64,000 bases of DNA from Rhodopseudomonas sp. AAP120 (lineage in GTDB: Bacteria; Pseudomonadota; Alphaproteobacteria; Rhizobiales; Xanthobacteraceae): contig NZ_LJIC01000073.1 of the NCBI RefSeq assembly GCF_001295845.1, positions 36,828 through 100,827 on the forward strand, in the 5' to 3' direction. The notes under the pieces are model-generated. The model was not told where the DNA came from. It saw only the letters and a program-made list of their open reading frames with translations, and did no database searches. This document shows positions 38,418 to 48,842 of the stretch, piece by piece (position 1 is the first letter of the stretch; every line of letters starts with the position of its first letter). The translations under genes were made by a program, and so were the position numbers.

Positions 38418-39421
38418 GCCGGCTGGTCATCGACAGCGTCGGGCCGGCGACCTCGGTGCAGGACGGCGGCCGGCATGGTGCGCAACGCTACGGCCTGACG
38501 CCGAGCGGCGCGATGGACCGGCTTTCACTGGCCGCCGCCAACGTCCTGGTCGGCAACACGCCGTTTGCAGCCGCGATCGAACTGGGACCACTCGGCGCCA
38601 AGCTCACGGCCCAGGACGGCGCGCTGCGCCTCGCCCTCACCGGCGCCGAGCGGCCCGCAGCCATCGACGGCAAGGCCATCCTGCTCAACGAGTCCTTCCT
38701 TCTCGGCGAAGGCAAGACGCTGACCCTCGGCATCGCGCGCAGCCAGGTGTTCAGTTACTTGGCGATCGCCGGCAGCATCGAGGGCGAGCCGATGTTCGGC
38801 AGCCTCGCGGTCAATGCCCGCGCCGGTCTCGGCAGTCCCTATCCGCGCCCGCTGCAGGCCGGTGATATCATTCCGGCCCAATCGGCTGCGCCCGGCGACG
38901 AGCGCCGGCTCGATCCGCCTAAGCTGGCCGATGATCCGATCCGCGTCGTACTCGGGCCGCAGGACGATGAGTTCGGCGACGCCGTCGCGACGTTCCTTGA
39001 CGGCGAGTGGAAGATCTCCGCGACGAGCGACCGGATGGGCTACCGGCTCGAAGGTCCGGCGATCCGCCATCTGCATGGCCACAACATCGTCTCCGACGGC
39101 ACTGTCGACGGCAGCATCCAGGTCCCCGGCAACGGCCAGCCGATCGTGCTGATGTCCGATCGCGGCACCAGCGGCGGCTATCCGAAGATCGCCACGGTGA
39201 TCACCGCCGATCTCGGCCGCCTGGCGCAGCGCCAGCCGGGGCAGCCGTTCCGCTTCGCCGCGGTCGGGATGGGCGAGGCGCAGGCCGCCTATCGGGCGAT
39301 GGCCAAGCTGATCCGCACCCTGCCCGATCGTCTGCAGGAAGCGCACCACGTGACGCTCGACCTCGACGCGCTCGCCACCGCGAACGTCGCCGGCGCCGCA
39401 GTCGATGCCCTCGATGGCTGA
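38414..39421 (+). CDS. pxpC: 5-oxoprolinase subunit PxpC (KipA-like)
   Basis: 335 residues, allophanate-hydrolase subunit 2 family (biotin-dependent carboxyltransferase domain). Signatures are SVQDGGRHGAQRYGLTPSGAMD and RVVLGPQDDEF, then SDRMGYRLEG and SDRGTSGGYPKIATV. It starts at ATG 38414 within the pxpB stop. pxpA follows after 30 nt. The three subunits together form the cytoplasmic enzyme. Confidence 0.94.
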   Translation: MSRLVIDSVGPATSVQDGGRHGAQRYGLTPSGAMDRLSLAAANVLVGNTPFAAAIELGPLGAKLTAQDGALRLALTGAERPAAIDGKAILLNESFLLGEGKTLTLGIARSQVFSYLAIAGSIEGEPMFGSLAVNARAGLGSPYPRPLQAGDIIPAQSAAPGDERRLDPPKLADDPIRVVLGPQDDEFGDAVATFLDGEWKISATSDRMGYRLEGPAIRHLHGHNIVSDGTVDGSIQVPGNGQPIVLMSDRGTSGGYPKIATVITADLGRLAQRQPGQPFRFAAVGMGEAQAAYRAMAKLIRTLPDRLQEAHHVTLDLDALATANVAGAAVDALDG

Positions 39422-39451
39422 GCACTGAATTAATTGGAAGAAAGGCCTGAG

Positions 39452-40216
39452 ATGAAGATCGACCTGAACTGCGACCTCGGCGAAGGCTTCGGCGCGTGGA
39501 GCATGGGCGACGATGCGGCGATGATGAGCATCGCCACCAGCGTCAACATCGCCTGCGGCTTCCACGCCGGCGACCCCGACATCATGCACAAGACCGTGGT
39601 GATGGCGAAGCGGCACGGCGTCTCGATCGGCGCGCATCCGGGCTTTCGGGACCTGCACGGCTTCGGCCGACGCCCGGTGCCCGGCATCACCGCGGCGGAA
39701 ATCGAGAACCTGGTCGCCTATCAGATCGGCGCGCTGCAGGCCGTCGCCACGCTGGCCGGCCACAAGGTCACGCATGTGAAGGCACACGGCGCTTTGTCGA
39801 ATGTCGCCTGTGAAGACGACATGACCGCCCGCGCGATCGCGGCAGCGATCAAGGCGGTCGATCCGTCGCTGATCTTCGTGGTGCTGGCGAATTCGAAGCT
39901 GGTCGCTGCCGGCGAAGCCGCAGGCTTGGCTCTGGTCCATGAAGTGTTCGCGGATCGCGCCTATGAGGACGACGGCAATCTGGTGTCCCGCCGCAAGCCC
40001 GGCGCCGTGCTGCATGAGCCGGCGGCGATTGCCGAGCGAGTCCTGCGGATGGCCCAGGACGGTGCCGTGGTGTCGGTCACCGGCAAGGTGATCAAGATGC
40101 GCACCGACACGGTCTGTATCCACGGCGACACCAGCGGCGCGGTCGAGATCGCCCGCGGCGTGCGTCAGCTGCTTGAGCAGAACGGCATCAAGGTCGAGCC
40201 CTTCGCGCGGACGTGA
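39452..40216 (+). CDS. pxpA: 5-oxoprolinase subunit PxpA (LamB/YcsF family)
   Basis: 254 residues of the LamB/YcsF family. Signatures are [22 protein letters not shown] and [15 protein letters not shown], and KAHGAL. The start ATG 39452 is chosen over an upstream codon because it follows GGAAGAAAGG. It ends the pxpB-pxpC-pxpA operon. The complex clears 5-oxoproline, a damage product of glutamine. Confidence 0.95.
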   Translation: MKIDLNCDLGEGFGAWSMGDDAAMMSIATSVNIACGFHAGDPDIMHKTVVMAKRHGVSIGAHPGFRDLHGFGRRPVPGITAAEIENLVAYQIGALQAVATLAGHKVTHVKAHGALSNVACEDDMTARAIAAAIKAVDPSLIFVVLANSKLVAAGEAAGLALVHEVFADRAYEDDGNLVSRRKPGAVLHEPAAIAERVLRMAQDGAVVSVTGKVIKMRTDTVCIHGDTSGAVEIARGVRQLLEQNGIKVEPFART

Positions 40217-40231
40217 ACGCCGCGTCTCGCC

Positions 40232-40384
40232 TCAGAACGGGCGGAGGTGCGGCGCTCCGAACGCGACTGCGGCGATAATGCCGAAGGCGGCGCTGACGGC
40301 GAGGATGTCGACGTTCAGCACCGTCGCGGCCGACGCCAAAGCGCGGCGGATCGCCGGTGCGTTCGTGCGGTCGTGCTGTGTCAT
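40232..40384 (-). CDS. Small 50-aa membrane protein
   Basis: A short frame with one hydrophobic helix: a polar start ([20 protein letters not shown]), then [24 protein letters not shown] (about 22-45). GGGAG lies 8 nt before the ATG at 40384, a good RBS. No family is recognised. It lies in the 398-bp gap between pxpA and rimO, antisense to both. It may encode a real small membrane protein, but conservation has not been shown. Confidence 0.45.
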   Translation of the reverse strand: MTQHDRTNAPAIRRALASAATVLNVDILAVSAAFGIIAAVAFGAPHLRPF

Positions 40385-40614
40385 CGCGGGTCTCCCAAAC
40401 TCTCGCGGAACAACAAAAGCCCGAATCCGCCGCCCCGCAAGGCGGCCGGCGAAATAACGACGCCCGTGCCACGCAGGTCCCGGAACCGGCAGAAATCTTC
40501 TCTTCCGCAGCCGCGAAGGCGACGTTCTTTCTAGGCCCTTGGAGGCCGAAACCGCCTTGTCTCCGCCGTCGAACCGGTTTAGCTCGGGACCTTCAATCAG
40601 GCAGTTTTGGACCG

Positions 40615-41940
<1,326 letters not shown>

Positions 41941-41949
41941 GTCACAACG

Positions 41950-42122
41950 CACGTGCCCCGGATGCTGCGCAGCGCGCCGCACTTGCGGCGTGATGCGCTG
42001 CTGAACCTGGGCCCGGTGACCTGAGGTCCCAGTTGATCTGGACTGCAGTTGGTTGAAGCTGGAAGAACCGGGGTCCCGGATCGGCGGCGCAGCGCTGCGC
42101 GCTGCACCTTGTCCGGGACACG
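41950..42122. repeat. Imperfect palindromic intergenic repeat (CACGTGCCCCGG...)
   Basis: The left arm starts CACGTGCCCCGGATGCTGCG and the right arm ends GCACCTTGTCCGGGACACG; the arms are diverged inverses of each other, rich in GCAGCGCGC. It fills the gap between convergent rimO and the quinone oxidoreductase and could end transcription both ways. The type is common in Bradyrhizobium/Rhodopseudomonas (general knowledge). Confidence 0.6.
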
Positions 42123-42133
42123 AGGTTGGTCGG

Positions 42134-43108
42134 TTACGGCTTCAAGATCGACGCGCCTGTGGTGACCCGCCCTTCCAGGTCGATATGCGCTTTCGCGGCG
42201 TCTTTTAGCGCATAAGCGTGGTTGATCGGGACGTGGAGCTTGCCTTCGATCACCGCGGAGAACAGCGTATCGGCGCCTTCGATCAGTTCCTTGCGGGTGC
42301 CGATGTAATCGTTGAGCTTCGGCCGGGTCGCAAACAGCGAGCCGTGGGCGTTGAGCTCGGCGAGCGAGAACGGCGGCACCGGACCGGAGGCGTTGCCGAA
42401 CGACACGAATAGGCCGCGCGGCTTGATGCACTTCAGCGAGCCTGGAAAGGTCGTCTTGCCGACCCCGTCGTAGACCACGTCGCACAATTCGTTGCGGCTG
42501 ATCTGTTTGACCCGCGCGACGAAGTCTTCCTCGTTGTAGAGGATGACGTGGTCGCAGCCATTGGCGAGCGCGAGATCAGCCTTGGCCTTGGAGCCGACGG
42601 TGCCGATCACATGCGCGCCGAGCGCCCGCGCCCACTGGCACGCGAGCAGGCCGATGCCGCCGGCGGCGGCGTGGATCAGGACGCGGTGGCCGGGCTCGAC
42701 CTTGAAGGTCTTGTGCAGCAGGTACCACACCGTCAGGCCCTTGAGCATCAGCACGGCGCCCTGCTCGTAGGTGATGTGGTCAGGCAGCTTGACCAGCTTG
42801 GCGGCTTCGATGTTGCGCTCGGTCGCGTAGCCGCCGAGGTTGGAGTAGTAGGCCACTCGGTCGCCGGGATGGAAATTGGTGACGTGCGGGCCGACGGAGA
42901 CGACTTCACCGGCCGCCTCGTTGCCGGCGACGAACGGCATCGTCGGTGCCTTGTACAGGCCGGTGCGGAAGTACACGTCGATGTAGTTCAGACCCACGGC
43001 ATGCTGGCGGATGCGGACTTCTCCGTCTCCCGGCGGCGGCAGCTCGACAGCCTCGTAGACCAGGGCCTCCGGGCCGCCAACCTGATGCACCCGCACCGCT
43101 TTCGTCAT
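42134..43108 (-). CDS. NADPH:quinone oxidoreductase (zeta-crystallin/QorA family)
   Basis: A 324-residue zinc-independent medium-chain dehydrogenase/reductase. It has the MDR GroES-like N-terminus (HAVGLNYIDVYFRTGLY), the NADPH Rossmann motif in VLIHAAAGGIGLLACQWARALG, and the QOR-type DVVYDGVGK region. It would reduce quinones by one or two electrons in the cytoplasm. ATG at 43108 follows GAGGGAACGAGA; an extension of 11 residues to 43141 is less likely. Confidence 0.9.
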   Translation of the reverse strand: MTKAVRVHQVGGPEALVYEAVELPPPGDGEVRIRQHAVGLNYIDVYFRTGLYKAPTMPFVAGNEAAGEVVSVGPHVTNFHPGDRVAYYSNLGGYATERNIEAAKLVKLPDHITYEQGAVLMLKGLTVWYLLHKTFKVEPGHRVLIHAAAGGIGLLACQWARALGAHVIGTVGSKAKADLALANGCDHVILYNEEDFVARVKQISRNELCDVVYDGVGKTTFPGSLKCIKPRGLFVSFGNASGPVPPFSLAELNAHGSLFATRPKLNDYIGTRKELIEGADTLFSAVIEGKLHVPINHAYALKDAAKAHIDLEGRVTTGASILKP

Positions 43109-43202
43109 TCTCGTTCCCTCGGGAGTTTCCGCGTCGGGCAACCGAATGCCATCCGCGCGGCGTTGTCAACCGACCGCCGCGCGGGAGGCTCGCTGCGTTG
43201 CG

Positions 43203-43925
43203 TCAGCGCGTCCGGGTGCGGTTGCGCTTGGCCAGCACGTTGAACAGTTCGACGGCGGCCGAGAACAGAATCGCAAAGTAGATGTAGCCGCGCGGAATAT
43301 GAAACTGGAAGCCGTCCGCGACCAGCGCGACGCCGATCAGCACCAGGAAGGCGAGCGCCAGCATCTTGGTGGTCGGATGTTCGGAGACGAACCGCGCCAC
43401 CGGGCCGGACGAGATGTACATCACCGCCATCGCGATCAGCACCGCTGCGACCATGATCTCGATGTGCTCGGCCATGCCGATCGCCGTGAGGATCGAGTCG
43501 ACCGAGAATACCAGGTCGATCACCACGATCTGCACGATCACCCAGAAGAATGCCTTCTGCACGTTCGAGGTCTTGTGCTCGGCCTCGCGGGCTTCGACCT
43601 CGGCGTGGATTTCGTGCGTCGCCTTGGCGATCAGGAACAGACCGCCGATGATCAGGATGATGTCACGCCAGGAGAACGCCTGCTCGGCGATCGTGAACAC
43701 CGGCGCCGTCAGCCCCGTCAGCCAGACCAGCAGGCTGAGCAGGATCAGCCGGAAGATCAGCGCCAGCGCCAGGCCGATCTGGCGGGCGCGGGTCGCCTGC
43801 GGTTCGGGAATCCGTGACACCAGCACGGAGAGGAAGATGATGTTGTCGATCCCGAGCACGATCTCGAGCGCGGTCAGCGTCAGCAGTGCAGCCCAGGCTT
43901 CCGGGCTGTAGATCAGGTCGATCAT
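43203..43925 (-). CDS. TerC-family membrane protein
   Basis: A 240-residue TerC-like integral membrane protein. The conserved acidic helices ALEIVLGIDNIIFLSVL and VIVQIVVIDLVFSVDSILTAIG carry the Asp/Glu residues thought to bind metal ions. Members include tellurite-resistance-like and Mn exporters (MeeF/MeeY); the ion is unknown here. Its ATG overlaps the pcs stop as ATGA, so translation is coupled to phosphatidylcholine synthase. An in-frame extension across pcs was rejected. Confidence 0.87.
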   Translation of the reverse strand: MIDLIYSPEAWAALLTLTALEIVLGIDNIIFLSVLVSRIPEPQATRARQIGLALALIFRLILLSLLVWLTGLTAPVFTIAEQAFSWRDIILIIGGLFLIAKATHEIHAEVEAREAEHKTSNVQKAFFWVIVQIVVIDLVFSVDSILTAIGMAEHIEIMVAAVLIAMAVMYISSGPVARFVSEHPTTKMLALAFLVLIGVALVADGFQFHIPRGYIYFAILFSAAVELFNVLAKRNRTRTR

Positions 43926-44656
43926 CGTCGGGCTCGTTGAATCAATCGGATGATGGCGTCTGCGGCGACTATATAGAACGCTATCGCACAAAGCGTGACG
44001 GTCACCGGGGCCGGCACGGCGAAGTGTCGCACGAGGGCGTAGGCCGCCAGCACGCTCCAGATCACCATCAGCGTCAGGTTGAATCCGCGCAGCCGCGCTA
44101 CCCGAACCGGATGCAGCACATGCACGGGAACGAACGTCAGCACGATCAGGGCGGCGATGGCGAGGCTTCCGACGGCGGCGGGCGGGTGAAGCAAGAACAA
44201 GTAGAAGGCCGCTGCGTTCCACAGCGCCGGAAAGCCGCGGAAGTGATTGTCCGCCGTCTTCATCCGTCGATCGGCAAAGTACAGGGCCGAGCTGACCACG
44301 ATGCCGACGCCCAGCACCGGTGCGGCGATCGGGACCAGCAGCCCGCTGGCGGCGATCGCATAAGCGGGCACGAACACGTAGGTGAGGAAGTCGACCACGA
44401 GGTCGAGCACGTCGCCCGACCAATCCGGCTGCAGCCGGCCGACATCGAGCCGGCGGGCGAGCGGACCATCGACCGCGTCGATCAGCAGCGCGAGACCGAG
44501 CCACCCGAACATCGCCGCCCAATGCTCGCGAACCGCCTCCAGCATCGCCAACAGCGCGACGCCCGCGCCGGCGGCGGTCAGCAGATGCACCGCGAATGCG
44601 GCCAGGCGACGGGGGCGCGAAGCCGGCGGCAGCGGCGTCTGGTCCAGCGGGGTCAT
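43922..44656 (-). CDS. pcs: Phosphatidylcholine synthase PcsA
   Basis: Pcs makes phosphatidylcholine from CDP-diacylglycerol and choline in the inner membrane. The CDP-alcohol motif is complete: Asp60-x2-Asp63-Gly-x2-Ala-Arg68, then x12-Gly81-x3-Asp85-x3-Asp89, matching the spacing known for Pcs enzymes. 244 residues with about eight helices. It is followed by a TerC-family gene with a 4-nt overlap. A pmtA-like gene lies 2.5 kb away, so both PC routes are present. Confidence 0.94.
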   Translation of the reverse strand: MTPLDQTPLPPASRPRRLAAFAVHLLTAAGAGVALLAMLEAVREHWAAMFGWLGLALLIDAVDGPLARRLDVGRLQPDWSGDVLDLVVDFLTYVFVPAYAIAASGLLVPIAAPVLGVGIVVSSALYFADRRMKTADNHFRGFPALWNAAAFYLFLLHPPAAVGSLAIAALIVLTFVPVHVLHPVRVARLRGFNLTLMVIWSVLAAYALVRHFAVPAPVTVTLCAIAFYIVAADAIIRLIQRARR

Positions 44657-44787
44657 CGACTCACGCCATATCAGGTCCGGCGCGACTTTGCATTTCCCGC
44701 GACCGTGGTGGCCCGTCCGAGCCGCGGCAGCGTTAAAGTTCCGATGCGGGCTTGAAATCGGGGCCCCGACTGACGATTGTCTCTGCT

Positions 44788-45984
44788 ATGACCCAGACCC
44801 TGCTCGAACCCAACAGCTACGACGTCATCGTGGTCGGCGGCGGCCCCGCCGGTCTGGCAGCCGCGCTTGCGGTGGCCGGCACCGGCGCCCTCACCGCTCT
44901 CGTCGCCCGCAAGGTGCCCTACGCGGACAACCGAACCACGGCGCTGCTCGGCGATTCGATCGATCTGCTGGACAAGCTGGGCGTCTGGGCGCGCTGTGCC
45001 GGCGACGCCGCGGCGCTGCGCACGATGCGGCTGGTCGACGCCACCGATCGGCTGATCCGCGCCCCGGAGGTGCGGTTCGTCTCCAGCGAGATCGGCATGG
45101 ATGCTTTCGGCTACAACATCGAGAACCGCAAGCTGATGGTCGCGCTCGAAGCCTGCGCGGCCGAGGTCGGCAATGTCGACCGGTTCGACGACGAAGCCGC
45201 GACGGTGACGCCGGGCGACGAGAGCGCGCTTGTGATCACCCGACAAGGCCAGACCCTGTCGGGACGCCTGGTGATCGGCGCCGATGGCCGCCAGTCGCAG
45301 TGCCGGCAGGCTGCCGGCATCACCGTGAGCAGCCGGCCGCTCAAGCAGTCCGCCCTCACCTTCAACATCACCACTTCGCGTCCGCACAACGACGTCTCGA
45401 CTGAATTCCACACCGCCGAGGGACCGTGCGTGTTCGTGCCGCTGCCCGGCCGCCACATGAGCATTGTCTGGGTCGCGTCGCCGAAGGAAGCGCAGCGACT
45501 GAGCGAGCTGACCGACGACGAACTGTCGGCCGCTGCCGAAAAACAGTCGCACTCGATCTACGGCAAGGTCAGCGTCGCACCCGGCCGCAACCTGTTTCCG
45601 CTCGCGATCGAGAAGCCGAGCGCCTACGGCCGCAATCGCATCGTGCTGGTCGGCGAAGCCGCCCACGTGGTGCCGCCGATCGGCGCGCAGGGACTGAATA
45701 TGGGCCTGCGTGACGCCGGCGACATCGCCGAAATCGTCGAGGACGCGATGGCGCGTGACCAGGATCCCGGCAGCGATGCGGTGATCGCGCGGTTCGGCCG
45801 CGCTCGCGGGGCCGACGTCGCCAGCCGCACTTTCGCGATCGACATGGCCAACCGCACGCTGCTCAGCGAGCTGCTGCCGGCGCAGGCGGTCCGTGCCGCC
45901 GGAATGCAATTGCTCAGTTCGGTCGGACCGCTACGCCGGATCGCGATGCGCGAGGGCCTGTCGCCGTTCTGGCGGTCACTCTGA
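44788..45984 (+). CDS. UbiH/UbiF-family FAD-dependent hydroxylase
   Basis: A class A flavoprotein monooxygenase (398 residues) of the ubiquinone-hydroxylase family. It has the FAD Rossmann motif VVGGGPAGLAAALAV (about 16-30), the NAD(P)H/FAD motif GADGRQSQCRQ, and the ribityl-binding motif VLVGEAAHVVPPIGAQGLN. In the last, Glu replaces the usual Asp of GDAAH, a variant seen in alphaproteobacteria. It probably hydroxylates a ring carbon in ubiquinone synthesis; the position is not predictable. ATG at 44788; divergent from pcs. Confidence 0.89.
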   Translation: MTQTLLEPNSYDVIVVGGGPAGLAAALAVAGTGALTALVARKVPYADNRTTALLGDSIDLLDKLGVWARCAGDAAALRTMRLVDATDRLIRAPEVRFVSSEIGMDAFGYNIENRKLMVALEACAAEVGNVDRFDDEAATVTPGDESALVITRQGQTLSGRLVIGADGRQSQCRQAAGITVSSRPLKQSALTFNITTSRPHNDVSTEFHTAEGPCVFVPLPGRHMSIVWVASPKEAQRLSELTDDELSAAAEKQSHSIYGKVSVAPGRNLFPLAIEKPSAYGRNRIVLVGEAAHVVPPIGAQGLNMGLRDAGDIAEIVEDAMARDQDPGSDAVIARFGRARGADVASRTFAIDMANRTLLSELLPAQAVRAAGMQLLSSVGPLRRIAMREGLSPFWRSL

Positions 45985-46001
45985 TCTGACTGCTGAGATC
46001 G

Positions 46002-46955
46002 CTACAGCAGTGGCATGTGGCCGGTCTTGATCAGCCACATCACCGTGGTCAGCGTCACCACCGACACGAAGGTGCCGATCAGCACCGCGACCGATGCCGG
46101 CTCGACCCAGGTGTTGTACTGACGCGCAATCACGAACACGTTGAGCGCGGGCGGCAGCGATGCCATCAATACCGCAGTACCGGCCCATTCCGGCGAGAAC
46201 GGACCGAAAGCCAGCATCAGGCCGAGTGCGATCACCGGATGCAGCAGCAGCTTGACGCCGATCAGGCTCGGGATCTCCCACGGCACGCGCCCAAACGGCC
46301 GTAGCGCGACGGTGACGCCGAGCGTGAACAGCGCCACCGGCGCGGCGGCGTTCTGCAGAAACTGCAACGTATTGTCGACCGCCGCCGGCAGATGCACATG
46401 CAGCGCCGCCGCAGCGGCACCGAGATAGGCCGCGACTATGAGCGGATGCAGCACGATCTCGCGGACGACGTGCATGATGGTCGGCAGCAGCGGGCGCCGC
46501 TGCCCCGCCGTCAGCGCCATCGCCACCGGCACGACCGAAAACAGGAAGATGCTGTCGAAGCAGAAGATCAGCGCCACCGGCACCGCCGCCTTGGGCCCCA
46601 GCACCGCCAGCGCCAGCCCCGGCCCCATATAGCCGATGTTGCCGTAGCCGCCGGCGAGGCTTGCCATGGTTGCCTCGCGGATCGTCAGCCCGCCGATGAT
46701 CCGGCCGAGCGCGCCCGACAGGAAGAACGCGACGGCGGTGCCCAGCGTCGTCGCCAGCACGAATGGCAGATTGTTGAGTTCCTCGAACGGCGTCTTCGAC
46801 ATGATCCGGAAGAACAGTGCCGGCAGCGAGACGTACAGCAGGAAGAAGTTCATCCAGGCGAGGCCGTTCTCCGGCAGCCGCTTCAGCCGGCCGCAGGCGA
46901 AGCCGACGAAGATCAGCCCGAAATACGGAAGCGCCAGGTTGAGGATATCGATCAT
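46002..46955 (-). CDS. AEC-family transporter
   Basis: An auxin-efflux-carrier-type permease of 317 residues with about ten helices in two repeats; GGYGNIGYMGPGLAL and ASLPPALNVFVIARQY are characteristic of the family. Members export malate/malonate, auxin or other acids. The substrate is unknown. It stands alone on the minus strand, convergent with the UbiH-like gene. Confidence 0.89.
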   Translation of the reverse strand: MIDILNLALPYFGLIFVGFACGRLKRLPENGLAWMNFFLLYVSLPALFFRIMSKTPFEELNNLPFVLATTLGTAVAFFLSGALGRIIGGLTIREATMASLAGGYGNIGYMGPGLALAVLGPKAAVPVALIFCFDSIFLFSVVPVAMALTAGQRRPLLPTIMHVVREIVLHPLIVAAYLGAAAAALHVHLPAAVDNTLQFLQNAAAPVALFTLGVTVALRPFGRVPWEIPSLIGVKLLLHPVIALGLMLAFGPFSPEWAGTAVLMASLPPALNVFVIARQYNTWVEPASVAVLIGTFVSVVTLTTVMWLIKTGHMPLL

Positions 46956-47129
46956 GGAAACTGCAGCAAGGCGGGGGGCCGAGAGACGCGAACGGGATGA
47001 TCCGTTCGGGTCTTATAGGCAACGTTCTGCCTCGCTGCGACGCGTTTCTTCCGCCTTCGCTGGACGCCGATGATCCGGCCGACGGCTCATCGACCGGATC
47101 TCGCCCGCGGAGGCGTGTTCAGAGCGCGA

Positions 47130-47849
47130 TCAGTCGACCGGGAGGTTGTCTGCCTCGCGGGCATGATCGATCGATCGCATCGGCCGGGGGTTCCGGCGCG
47201 TCAGGCGATAGACCGTGGCTGGCGGCAAGTTGAGGATCGCCGTCTCGACCCGGACCGCCTTGAGGCCGAGGCGATCGAGGATCGGGCGGCTCACCGGGCA
47301 ACTCACCCCGTAGGTGAACTGATAGAAGGCCCCGCCGGGGCGGATCGCTGAGAACGCCCCCTCGAGGATAGCCATGACCTTGCGCGGCGACATGCTGAGC
47401 AAAGGAAGGCCACTGACCACGGCGCCGATTTCGCCCGGCTTGAACACGCCGGATGATCCGAGACTCGCCGCATCCATCCAGATCACGCGGATGCCCGGAA
47501 AGCGGAGTTGCAGCGCCGGAATGAACTCCGAGCCATATTCGATGAGCGTCAGATCCTCCTGCCGGACGCCGCGCCTCAGCAGCATGTCGGTGAATGCACC
47601 AGTGCCCGGCCCAAGTTCGACGACAGCGCCGGTGGTCTGGCCGATGTCGCGTGTGATGATCTTCGCGAGGGCATCGCTGGATGGTGCCACCGCTCCGACA
47701 CGGCGGGGCGCGGCGAGCCAAGCCAGGAAGAACGAGACGGGATCGAACGACGCGACGTTGCGCCAGCGTGGACGCGCGTCGCGTCGCTCGCGAGTCTTGC
47801 ACCAGCTTTGGTAGGACCAGTGGCACCGCGGCGTGTCGAGGCTCGACAT
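47130..47849 (-). CDS. pmtA: Phospholipid N-methyltransferase, rhizobial PmtA type
   Basis: A SAM-dependent methyltransferase that would convert phosphatidylethanolamine to phosphatidylcholine by three methylations. The 239-residue protein has motif I VELGPGTGAFTDMLLRRGV (about 78-96), and the PmtA-typical stretches IGAVVSGLPLLSMSPRKVM and AFYQFTYGVSCPVSRPILD. The first 35 residues are unusual and the true start may be internal. It diverges from a TetR regulator; two palindromic operators lie between. Cytoplasmic face of the inner membrane. Confidence 0.87.
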   Translation of the reverse strand: MSSLDTPRCHWSYQSWCKTRERRDARPRWRNVASFDPVSFFLAWLAAPRRVGAVAPSSDALAKIITRDIGQTTGAVVELGPGTGAFTDMLLRRGVRQEDLTLIEYGSEFIPALQLRFPGIRVIWMDAASLGSSGVFKPGEIGAVVSGLPLLSMSPRKVMAILEGAFSAIRPGGAFYQFTYGVSCPVSRPILDRLGLKAVRVETAILNLPPATVYRLTRRNPRPMRSIDHAREADNLPVD

Positions 47850-47962
47850 TCGTCAGCTCGTCCATTCGAGGCTGGCAGGACGGCAAACCGTCGAGCCCGA
47901 CTGCAGCCGGGGATTCGCATCAAGCAGTGTCAGACAAAGCATACGGCATCCTTGCTTCAAAA

Positions 47963-48000
47963 TTGCACTCCGTGTAAAATTGCTATTGCACCGAGTGTAA
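47963..48000. promoter_or_regulatory. Two tandem 15-bp palindromic operators in the pmtA/tetR gap
   Basis: TTGCAC-TCC-GTGTAA (47963-47977) and TTGCAC-CGA-GTGTAA (47986-48000) have the same imperfectly palindromic half-sites and a centre-to-centre distance of 23 bp. They lie between divergent pmtA and the TetR gene, as expected for a TetR-family regulator controlling itself and its neighbour. Confidence 0.7.
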
Positions 48001-48037
48001 TTTTTCAAGGAGCCGGCGGCTCGATCCCGAAGACGTG

Positions 48038-48631
48038 ATGACAGGCCACGACAGCAACGACATCGGAGTGCGCGAGCGCAAACGACGCGAGACGCTGGCG
48101 CGGATCGCGGAGACCGGACTGCGTCTGTTTATGGCCATCGGCTACGACAACACGACCTTGGACATGATCGCAGAGGCTGCCGGGATTTCTCGCCGGACGT
48201 TCTTTTACTACTTCAAGTCCAAGGAAGAGGTCATCCTTGCCTGGCAGAGCAACTTCACCGCGCTGATCCGTGAAGCCATCCTGGCGCAGCCCTCCGATCT
48301 CCCGCCGATCGAGGTCGTCGAGAACGCGCTCCGGCAATTGGTGCTCGGTTTCGACTCCAAGCAAAGTATCGCGCTGGACCGCGTTCTCCGGACCAATGAA
48401 ACGCTCCGCGCCGCTAGGAATGCAAAATACATCGCCCAGGAACAAGCCGTGTTCGAAGCGCTGTGCGAGAAATGGCCCCAAGCCAAGCGGCGAAAGTCGC
48501 TGCGGTTCGTTGCCATGCTATCGGTCGGCGCGTTTCGCCTTGCGATCGACGCCTGGAGCGACGACCAGGGCAAGCGGCCGCCGCCGCAATATCTTCGCGA
48601 GGCGTTTGCGAGCCTGCACGACGCGTTGTGA
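48038..48631 (+). CDS. TetR-family transcriptional regulator
   Basis: A 197-residue repressor with the TetR DNA-binding domain at about 12-65 (RRETLARIAETGLRLFMAIG, then TTLDMIAEAAGISRRTFFYY with its recognition helix, and KEEV) and a helical ligand-binding half. The ligand is unknown. GTG at 48035 is an alternative start. It diverges from pmtA, so control of phosphatidylcholine synthesis is the best guess. Confidence 0.89.
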   Translation: MTGHDSNDIGVRERKRRETLARIAETGLRLFMAIGYDNTTLDMIAEAAGISRRTFFYYFKSKEEVILAWQSNFTALIREAILAQPSDLPPIEVVENALRQLVLGFDSKQSIALDRVLRTNETLRAARNAKYIAQEQAVFEALCEKWPQAKRRKSLRFVAMLSVGAFRLAIDAWSDDQGKRPPPQYLREAFASLHDAL

Positions 48632-48842
48632 TGCCGTCGCACACAGCGTTGCCGGACCTGACGGGCAGTCGCAGCCGCCCAGCCTGCTCCAAGGCATAGC
48701 CCGGCAACACCAAACCTCTTGTCAATCAAGACCTTGCGATTTGACCGTGAGATTGCCTCTAAACAGCGCTGCGGCCGATCAAGCGACCGCTGCCAATGAG
48801 GAAGCCCTAGCATCGGCCGCAATCCTGGTTTATGCGACTCTG

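Noticed and set aside
43926..44522. N-terminal extension of the TerC frame across pcs
   Set aside because: It would overlap nearly all of pcs in another frame; the ATG at 43925 starts the conserved TerC domain.
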